Shown here: piece after piece, positions 55,905 through 64,000 of the stretch
Layout of the letters: the number at the start of each line of letters is the position of its first letter
Numbering within the stretch: position 1 is the first letter of the stretch
From: Saccharina japonica
Lineage: Eukaryota > Sar > Phaeophyceae > Laminariales > Laminariaceae
Assembly (NCBI GenBank): GCA_008828725.1
Contig: MEHQ01000128.1
Span: 1,638,480-1,702,479, forward strand
Direction of reading: 5' to 3'
Length of the DNA: 64,000 nt
The notes under the pieces: generated by a model
What the model saw: the letters and a program-made list of their open reading frames with translations, nothing else
Told to the model about the DNA's origin: nothing
Database searches by the model: none
Position numbers and translations under genes: made by a program

Positions 55905-56836
55905 TTTGTTTTCTTCATTTTTGCTTGTTGTATTGCCTGTTGTTGCTTCTCGAGGGGGGCACGACAGCGATGCTACAGCCCCTCGCATCATTTGCTTCAT
56001 TTACTTTGTTTTACTTATTTATGTTACCGTGATCGCTTTTGCCTTTGTTTCTCCGCCTTCCGTATTTTTTCCTAGGACTTTCTTTGGTTGCTTAGCTACG
56101 TACGTATTCATTTTGTTTTTGTTATTCCCCGTTCTCTTTCCTGGACTCTCGTGTGTTACACGAGAACGAAACGGAACTGAGTAGGAAGTGCCACGTATCC
56201 GTTGTATGGGTGGCGCCCAAGGGAATGGAGAAGGAGGGTGGGGGGGGTCGTAGGGAAACCACGGCGGACGGAAGCAGGAAAGAGACGGCAAACAGAGTAG
56301 GTACCAGACCGACTAGCTGGTAGAACCTGCCTGTACTACGGGCACAAACCTGCCTCGGCTGGCTGGAAGGTGCCTTTGGTGTGCTCCGGCTGGCTGTCCT
56401 TTCCTGTCGTTCTTAGTCTTGCTCTGTTGGCGCTGTTTCGGTCCATTTCATTTCGTTTTTTATTGGGGGTCGCATCTCCTCTGGGAGAAGCACGACACTT
56501 TCTTTCTTTTATTTTGTCATGCTTTTTGTTTGGTTGCTTGATTGTTGATTTGCTTCAGTATATTTACTTTTTGTTCTTTTTTCCTTTTCGCTTTTTCCTG
56601 TTTTTCTCTTTTTTTCTCGTGCATGCAGCTGGATTGCTAGCAGGGTAGGTCTTGCCTGTCGTATATGGCATTGCATTGTCTGCTCTGCTTACTGCACTGA
56701 GCGTAGTATCTCTGTGTCGTAGTTTTGTGACCACAGAACTGGTACCTTTTTAGGATGAAGAATCGGCACGGACACTGGGTGTGCTGGATGTCGACGGGTA
56801 GAAAGGAAGGTTTACTGTGAAGAACACACACACACA
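55905..56836 (+). mobile_element. LINE-A 3' fragment (copy 4)
   Basis: About 930 bp matching LINE-A 3' region 32645-33600 in inverse orientation: GGGCACGACAGCGATGCTAC, CGTATCCGTTGTATGGGTGG, CAGGGTAGGTCTTGCCTGTC and CATCCAGCACACCCAGT (reverse), ending in a CACACACACACACG tail. No RT part. Confidence 0.78.
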
Positions 56837-56839
56837 CGC

Positions 56840-58135
56840 GGCGGGGGGCGGTGGGGGGGGGTGATACGTACCACACATTCTTCGGTACCTACCGGGTCTG
56901 ATTTTGTAAATGTCAATTTGACTAGAGTAGTTTTGAAAGCAATGCCGGCAGTATATGGGAGAGTTGGTGGAGGATAGATGCATGTATAGTATTTATAGCA
57001 TGTTACGTATATTATAATTTACAAGCTATGAAGCAAAAGCTGTGAGAGCCATGATAATTATACTCGGGAGTATACAGTTTAATATATACATACATATATC
57101 ATACAGCAGCATGTGATGAGGTGCTCTCGGGGTATATAATGGTTGAGAGATAATCGTACAGGTCCAAAGCGCTGTGATATCCAAAGATTATTCTCGTGTG
57201 CTGAAGTTTCCTTCTAGATCAGGTAGGTAGTAGCATCGAGGCTTCGTAAGTCCATAAGAAGGTTCTGAGTATCATAATATTCCTTAAATACTCCGCTCTT
57301 AGGATGCCACAAGATTGGTATTACCCCTTGGACATGGTTGGTATTGCCTTTTGGATAGGACAGACGACCACTCAGGAATAGCTACGTGAGCATCATGGGA
57401 AAGTTCCATTGGCTGCTATAGACATCCGACTAACCGGCTGTTAGTGGGAGAACTATCGTAACCACCCGACTAGTGGGCTATTGGTGAGAGCAAGGGCTCT
57501 GCTGTTTGTGAGCCGAGCCCATCCCACCTTAGTTCACTTCTCTGGTTTACCCTCAATACTCTCTATTTCAGCCTAGCCTTTTTAGTATCACATTCTCGGA
57601 CGATTCATATACAACAAGAGGTCTCCTAAACTGAAGAGAAGCTGTGATCCCAAGCCAGCAACGTTAATCCCTGCGATGTTTCCAATATATGTCGAGCATT
57701 TTTCACAAGCAGTAGCGTACTATTGACAGAGTTGCCGAAGGTACGACGTGCCCCGATCGTACCCACTCGTACAAATTAAACGTTCCAATTAAGCAACCCA
57801 GACCATCGGCCAACACGTGCCACCTCTGCGCGCGCGTTTGTTTCGTCGGCGTGCGAGCGAGCAGCGACGGCACCCAAATACCGAGCGTGCTGCGCAAGTC
57901 GAGAGTAGAAAGCACGAATACACTTCATGGACGACGATGAGAACGGTGCGCGCAAATCTGAGGCGGAGCGGTTGACGCAGCATTACATGCTCACGTAGAA
58001 AAGTTTAAACTGTCACAGATACCGCTTCCGCTTCGAATCACCGTCCAACTCGAGAATTTCATAGTCGGCGGCTTCAGCTCCAGCCTACCACAAATCCTAT
58101 TATGTTTCGTCTTCGGTCGCTCCGTGATATAACAT
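56840..58135. other. Gene-poor DNA
   Basis: ATCCGACTAACCGGCTGTTAGTGGGAG and a related CCCGACTAGTGGGCTATTGG repeat lie at about 57425-57500. A 23-codon frame starting at 57927 (MDDDENGARKSEAERLTQHY) is too short to call. Confidence 0.4.
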
Positions 58136-58138
58136 TTC

Positions 58139-59942
58139 CAAAGGTATGTTCGGTAGGGTACGTAGCGAAGTATACCGGGGGTATTTCCTCGGTAAATACC
58201 GGTACCCGACACATCGGTAAGTTCGGTATGGCCTCGATACCGGTACCCGACACTTCGGTAAGTTCGGTACCCGACACTTCGCTAAGTTCGGTACCCAACA
58301 CTTCGGTTTGTTCGGTATTTTTCCAATACCGGTACCCGACACTTCGCTAAGTTTGGTACGCCCGCCCAAATATACCCCAGGTACCGGTATACCCTCGAAC
58401 GCAATACCGGGGGTACCGGTATCTGTTCGGTACCGGGCTCGATACCCTACCGAACACTTCAGTAAGTTCGGTGCTTTTTCAATACCGGTACCCGACACTT
58501 CGGTAAGTTCGGCATTGTTTCGATACCGGCCCCCGACACTTCGGTAAGTTCGGTACTTTTCCAATACCGGTACCCGATACTTCGGTAAGTTCGGTACTTT
58601 TCCAATACCGGTACCCGACACTTCGGTAAGTTCAATACGACTACCCGAATATACCCCGGGTACCGGTATACCCTCGACCACAATACCTGCCGTGATCGGT
58701 GCGGCCTCGATACCGGGGAATCGGGTATGTACGCAATACGCACACACCTTATCCATCTATTTGTAGCAGCAGCAGCCTCCTCTAAATTATTTATGTATTT
58801 GGTCCTTGGCTCTAGAGTGACACAACGCACTCATATCACACCCACCATGCATGGCTGTAGACACAACACAACAACCACCGAGAGTACGGAGCGAAAGGAT
58901 AGCTGATGTTACCACCAACTCGCGCCGTTGGGGTTCGAGGTGCCGTCGAGGCGGTGCTACGGCACGCTCTGCGCAAACTTCGTCTGGTAGGAGAAGCTTC
59001 GACTGCTCGCCTGAGAAATTACTCGTATCAGGCATCCTCTATACGGACTTGAACGCGACATCTCGAATCCATCGCTGCTCTAATTATATTTAAACACTGA
59101 TGTACCAGCAACAGCGGCAGCAGCACAACGCGAGGTCGCCGATGGATTAAACCGTATGCCGAGCTTCGAAGTCGGGAGGTTGGGGTATAAAACGGGCTTC
59201 AAGCGTAGCACTCGATGGCAGGGGCACGCATGGATTGTATCAAATATATTGCATGTTTACAGTAGAGCCCACAGCAGCAGCACATTGCCCAAGTTGGAGC
59301 TGCTGCTTCTGCCCATCTGCTGCTGTGTTGTGTTGTTGTTCTTGCTGGGGCTGGGGCTGCTGCTAACAGCGCTGCCGCTTGCTACGTGGTTGGGATGGGG
59401 GCGGCGGCATTGCCGTTTTGTCCGCCGTTGCCGTCGCCATCTGCTTGCTGTTGCTATGTACGAGTACACATTTATTTAGGACTTAGGGTATGTTCGGTAG
59501 GGTACGTACCGAAGTATACCGGGGGCATCTCTTCGTTAAATACCGGTACCTGACACGTGGGTAAGTTCGGGGTTTGCAATACCGATACCCGACACTTCGG
59601 TAAGCTCGGTATTGTTTTAACACCGGTACCCGACACCTCGATAAGTTAGGTATTTTTTCAATACCAATACCTGACACTTCGGTAAGTTCGGTATTTTTCC
59701 ATTACCGGTACCTGACACTTCGATAAAATCAGTACGCCCACCTAAATATACCCCGGGTACCGGTATACCCTCGGCCACAATACCAGGGGTACCGGTATTT
59801 TCTCGGTAGTGTGCTTAATACCCTACCGAACACTTCGGTAGGTTCGGTACTTTTTCAATACCTGTACCCGACACTTCGGTAAGTTCGGTACGAGCAACAA
59901 ATATCGCCCCGGGACCGGTATACCCTACCGAACATACCTTTG
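58139..59942. mobile_element. hAT-type non-autonomous element 3 with 41-bp minisatellite
   Basis: Both ends carry CAAAGGTATGTTCGGTAGGG (right end inverted). Flanks TAACATTTC and TAACATTC look like an 8-bp duplication with one extra T. Two blocks of a ~41-bp unit (AATACCGGTACCCGACACTT, CGGTAAGTTCGGTA) lie at 58180-58650 and 59535-59900. A second GGTATGTTCGGTAGGGTACG at 59488 suggests an internal duplication or a second element. Unrelated DNA at 58740-59480 lies between. No transposase. Confidence 0.65.
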
Positions 59943-59965
59943 TAACATTCCCAGTCGTTGCCCTT

Positions 59966-60150
59966 CTACTCGTGGTTATCACCGGGCAGCATGATCTCGA
60001 CGCGCTTGGCAGCCGCGCTGGCTGACGACTTGGATAATGCTGACCGGTCCTCAGGCCCTTTGCCTGGAGAGTTGGCCGTGGCTGCCTGACCTTCGGGCGC
60101 TTCACCAGTTCCGGTATCAGCAGTGGGGGTTTGGGTCACGGGGAAGAGCA
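59966..60150 (-). pseudogene. Possible isolated 3' exon of an unknown gene
   Basis: The frame ends SALSKSSASAAAKRVEIMLP then GDNHE and a stop, with third positions rich in G and C as in genes 1 and 2. It is hemmed in by hAT-type element 3 on one side and MITE family 1 on the other, and has no ATG. It may be the last exon of a gene cut by insertions, or chance. Confidence 0.25.
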
Positions 60151-60394
60151 ATCCCACGGTAGGGGTACCACGTTTTGGCTCAATATTTTCTGACCGGTTG
60201 AGCTCCTCACGTGAGTATCCACCGGATCACCGGATACTGTCAATATTTTACTGGTATGTTTGTTTTTGGACTACCGCATTGAACGGATTGGTCGGGTTGC
60301 GCGAACGAATGTTTCCGAAGTCATGTTTCGGGTGAGATATTGAGCTCCTCATGTGAGGAGCTCAGAAAAATCTGCTGCGCCCCTACCGTGGGAT
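60151..60394 (+). mobile_element. MITE family 1 (best copy)
   Basis: TIRs ATCCCACGGTAGGGGTACCA and (reversed) ATCCCACGGTAGGGGCGCAG. Inside are TTGAGCTCCTCACGTGAG and the palindrome GAGCTCCTCATGTGAGGAGC plus TC. Copies at 10953 and 22829 share the order of blocks. No ORF or clear target duplication. Confidence 0.65.
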
Positions 60395-60939
60395 GAGTCG
60401 GAAAGTAATATACGGGGTATCGGTATCACCAGCACCGGTGGGATGATCCAGGAGCAAACCAAAGTGACCGTCGCTCGAGGCGCAGCTGCAGCAAGTACCG
60501 GTGGCATTCGGCCCGCAGACATATTAAGCTCACTGTGATGGGGCACAGCTGTTGCCTCCATGCTGGTGTTCAAATCGGCGCCAGTTGCGGTTGGATGGTG
60601 CTCACGGGACGATGTGATAATTTTGGAGTTTGGTGCTGTTTGATAGCGTTTCCCGCAGGGGGTGTGGTATTCAATGTACCCCTGGTTATAAAGGTTATTG
60701 TCGCACAACGAACCGCACACTGTGTCGCTGGGTGTGGGGGGGTGTTATCTAAGGGTGGTGTGCTTTCTTCCGTGTCATACGGTAGTGCATCCGCCACCCG
60801 GGGATGATAGTTTTGCTCCCGCCCCGGCAAGACCATTGTTTTCCCGAAATTAGAGGAAATAGGGGAAACCTTTCGGAAAAAATGAACAATTAATTTCCCC
60901 GGAAACGGTTCGGCTCCGAATAGACAAATGTTTCACACC
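60395..60939. other. Gene-free DNA
   Basis: A 124-codon minus frame (60349-60720) overlaps the MITE end and has no recognisable motif. No other feature seen. Confidence 0.35.
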
Positions 60940-62070
60940 CTGTGCAACTAAAACTAGCAACTACAACTAATAGTTGTGCACGGCCGCAATTACTATTGTC
61001 CCTAAACAACTAGTTGCATAGCTTTTTCACGCAGTAGTTGTCTGCAGCCAACTAATTGCACACGTTTTTCAAACAGCAGTTGTCTACAGACACCTACTTG
61101 CACAGATTTTTCACCCTGTAGTTGTCTGCAGGCAACTAGTTGCATAAGTGTTTTACCCAGTAGTTGACTGCAGACAACTAGTTGCGTGTTTCGAACAGTG
61201 CTTGTTCTGTAGACAACTAGTTGGACACCTTTTTGCACAACTTTATCGAACAGTACTTGTCTGCACACAACTACAGTAGTTGCACAACTTTTTCAAACAG
61301 TAGTTGTCTGCAGTAACTAGTTACACAACTTTTTGAAACAGTACTTGTCTGCAGACAACTACTTGCACAACTTTTTGAAACAGTACTTGTCTGCAGACAA
61401 CTACCTGCACAACTTTTTCGAATATTAGTTGTCTGCAGACAACTGCTTGCCCAACTTTTTCAAGCAGTAGTTGCCTACAAACTACTAGTTGCACACGTTC
61501 GCCAAACAGTAGTTGTCTGTAGACAACTAGTTGCACAACTTCTTGAAACAGTAAATTTCTACAGACAACTAGTTGCCCAACTTTTTCGAACAGTAGTTGT
61601 CTGCAGACAACTACTGTACTGTAGTTGCACAAGTTTTACAAACAGCAGTTGTTTACAGACAACTAGTTGCATAACGTTTTGAAACAGTAGACGTCTACAG
61701 ACAACAAGTTGCACAACTTTTTCGAACAGTAGTTGTCTGCAGACAACTAGTTGCACACGTTTTCCAAACAGTAGTTGTCTGTAGACAAATAGTAATAGCT
61801 GCACAACCGTTTTCAACAGTAGATGTCTACAGATAACAAGTTACACAATTTTTTCGAACAATAGTAGTTGTCTGCAGACAACTAGTTGAACAGGTTTTCC
61901 AAACAGTAGTTGTCTGCAGACAAGTAGTTGCACGACTTTTGGAAACAATAGTTGTCTACCGATAACTAGTTGCACAACTTTCCCGAACAGTAGTTGTCTA
62001 CAGACAACTAGTTGCAAACCGTTTTAAACAGTAGTTGTCTGCAGACAACCAGTTTCATAACGTTTATACA
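60940..62070. repeat. 42-bp minisatellite with a perfect palindrome in each unit
   Basis: About 26 units of TTGCACAACTTTTTCGAACA then GTAGTTGTCTGCAGACAACT plus two bases. TAGTTGTCTGCAGACAACTA is a 20-bp perfect palindrome. Unit length is a multiple of three, so minus-strand frames repeat a 14-residue peptide (VVCRQLLFEKVVQL) for up to about 100 codons before a frame change. Confidence 0.9.
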
Positions 62071-63917
62071 CAGTAGTAGTAGCAGTTGTGGTTATACAAG
62101 GTGTAAAATATTTCTTTAGTTTTGTGCGTATTTCTTGTGTTGGTGCGGGATTGATATATATTTTGTTATTCGGATCAATGGTGATCGATCGGTGACGCAC
62201 GCAACCGCAAGTAATTGGGCAAATAAACTATTCATACAGTACCAGGTATCAATCAATACCGTTTTTATAGGGGTTTGGACCCCCCCCTTCGCAATACCTG
62301 GTAGCATACTCGTCGCGTTCACGACATCGACTAGCCATATCCTCGCGCAATACAGGCATGCACACAGCTCGCCTGCACCGAATGAGGTAGGAAGTTCATT
62401 CTCCAGTATAGTTTAGATTCTGATCTCGGAGCGTCAACGTTAAACACGCAACCACCTCCATGGGAACCCCAACGACCTCCCTGTATCAAATTGTCGTTGC
62501 GTCTGCCTGGAACTGTGGTGCCCAGTGCTAGATTGTCGGCACGTGTACATAGTTGTGCTCTTAGTTGTTTTTCGCCTGGATCTTGCTATTCACAATTCGT
62601 TCCTGCTTGTACACATCGGCAAAAAAGATATCGAAAACGAAAAAATTTCGTTTTTCATTTTTGATTTTCGTTTCTGTTTGGAAATGCCCTAAGGGCCCGT
62701 ATTAACGAAGTTTGTTTATGTTGGACTTCGAAAAATAAAATGTTTGATTTGATTTGCATCTGAATGGTCGAAATATGATAAACCCGCAAGACATTTCGAT
62801 TGAAATTCAATAACACGTAATTTTACATGTTGTATACAGAGTGCTGTTGCTGCATTGAACGTGTGTTGGTATACCCGTGTGCCGTTATTCGGTGCTGCGG
62901 TTTCATCATTGTTACGGCCAGTCTTTTTTCAATCCGAACAACATACTTCAGTAAAACACCCCTTGCCGTACAGTCGATTTTGTGGAGCCTCGGCTTACCC
63001 GTATGCCGGCATTGTGCGGAGCCTCAGGTGTGCGTCAGTTCGCCCCCGCGAAGCCCCCTGTTTTAACCTGATTTAGTGCATCAACCAGGTTTCGCAATGT
63101 GTGTTGTATGTTTTTGTTATATGCGTGTATATTTCTTGATACATTACATTGGTGAACGTACACTACAGTAGTTGTTCTGTCACCACGGCAGGGGTGTGAC
63201 GTTGGCCGTTAGGTCGTATCGTATCGGTGTCGTTTATCGAGTTATCGAGACTACTATAAACATATCGACTATTTATTAGTAGGATATTATCACATCATTA
63301 TCGAACGATGTATCGAAAGCTTTCACGCGATTTAAAAACATTATCCCCGTTTGTATCCATTCGTGGTTTTAGGGAGTGAAATAAGTATACTGATATTTGC
63401 TGCTGACACTAAAAATACCACGACTGAACCTGCCCGTCATTCGTAATTTGCAGGGATAAGTACCGCAGTCCCGGTCGCCACGATGAGGCCGAACGTATCC
63501 GCTCAGCTCGGCAAGCACAGGTCAGTGGCGCAGCAGGTGTACCGTACGGTCAGGCTTACGGTTGTTGTCCACGCAGATACAGCCATGCCATTTGCGGTTT
63601 CTATAGTGACAGGGAAAATTGAACACTCAACTATCTTGTCGATAATGTCTACCAGGTATTTACTACCGTGGACGATATCTATTGCACTGTAGAGGTGGGG
63701 ACTCTGACCAGTCCATGCCCATCACGGCTCGTAGAATATGGTGTGCGCTTTGGTAGATATCGGCCTAAGTTCAGTAGATGTGTCTGTCTGAGATGGAAAT
63801 AAGATATCCGATTGCGTATTATGCCATGATATTCTTTGCATGACAGCGACTACAATTTGAACGGCCGGCGCAACCGTGATTCTTGCACAACCACGACGAC
63901 CGTGTGTACTTGATCAG
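62071..63917. other. Region upstream of gene 3
   Basis: Short frames only, no recognisable gene. Local AT-rich stretches occur at 62620-62760 and 63230-63330. A first exon and promoter of gene 3 would be expected here but could not be placed. Confidence 0.4.
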
Positions 63918-64000
63918 GTTCGCCCTGATGGTCCTTCTGAAGGCTGTGTGCGTGGGCTTCCTTTCGGGGGTTGTTTGGGCTCAAGCACTTCTACCTTGCC
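63918..64000 (+). CDS. Gene 3 (partial): start of a third Pmp-like family member
   Basis: After the acceptor-like TGATCAG the frame reads FALMVLLKAVCVGFLSGVVW then AQALLPC to the window edge. It aligns without gaps to the leaders of gene 1 (ending WSQELPAC) and gene 2 (ending AWTQELPRC). The similarity continues a dozen codons upstream (LHNHDDRVYLIRF against LHTHDYLLCVTRF), as at the other two loci. The hydrophobic run followed by W-A-Q suits a signal peptide with cleavage near there. An ATG lies at 63928, at the position where gene 2 has ACG. Only 27 codons are in view, so the identification rests on this short match. Confidence 0.65.

Noticed and set aside
58100-58756. 218-codon minus frame with VSGTGIEK-type repeats
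   Set aside because: Translation of the 41-bp minisatellite in hAT-type element 3; the period is not a multiple of three and the frame drifts.
61002-61816. Minus-strand frames with VVCRQLLFEK repeats as a repeat-protein gene
   Set aside because: They change frame between units, start at no clear exon, and follow a palindromic minisatellite.

Overview
The window looks like nuclear DNA of a stramenopile alga, most likely a brown alga. That rests on intron-containing genes for Pmp-like beta-helix membrane proteins and on a dense mix of eukaryotic repeats (LINEs, tRNA-derived SINEs, hAT-, Mutator- and Harbinger-type non-autonomous DNA transposons, minisatellites). The taxon is an inference. I see no rRNA, CRISPR, bacterial operon, LTR element or viral gene.

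Genes. Two paralogous genes face each other: gene 1 (+, exons between 1229 and 9787) and gene 2 (-, exons between 22481 and 14170). Both have the same five recognisable exons with the same splice phases. These encode a signal-peptide-like start, about 22-23 beta-helix coils with GGA(I/V/L) and FxxN motifs, a Cys-rich module and a polytopic membrane C-terminus. Exon 4 of both ends at a GC donor (CAG|GCAAG), so a GC-AG intron is conserved. The last 83 bases (63918-64000, +) hold the start of a third family member, so the window covers part of a gene cluster. The proteins look like large surface receptors or adhesins; their ligand and function are not known from sequence.

Layout. 1-9.8 kb: gene 1, with introns carrying small dispersed repeats and one copy of repeat R1. 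9.8-14.2 kb: convergent intergenic DNA with a small MITE nested in a larger one. 14.2-22.5 kb: gene 2; its 3.6-kb intron 3 holds a Mutator-like TIR element that itself carries a SINE. 22.5-30.5 kb: gene-poor DNA with simple and tandem repeats. 30.5-35 kb: a TIR element, a long fold-back element and a 5'-truncated LINE (LINE-A) with a readable reverse-transcriptase C-terminal ORF. 35-46.7 kb: SINE copies, an inverted repeat pair, two hAT-type elements with 8-bp target duplications and a Mutator-like element with a 9-bp duplication. 46.7-52 kb: CTG repeat, a degenerate ~170-bp tandem array and a SINE split by a Harbinger-type element. 52-57 kb: a decayed second LINE (LINE-B) interrupted by a LINE-A copy and bracketed by R1 copies. 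57-62 kb: a hAT-type element filled with a 41-bp minisatellite, a MITE and a 42-bp palindromic minisatellite. 62-64 kb: no clear gene until the third Pmp-like gene starts.

Exons were inferred from paralogue comparison and splice consensus, with no transcript data. Repeat ends were read by eye. Family names for non-autonomous elements rest on TIR and target-duplication length, not on a transposase.
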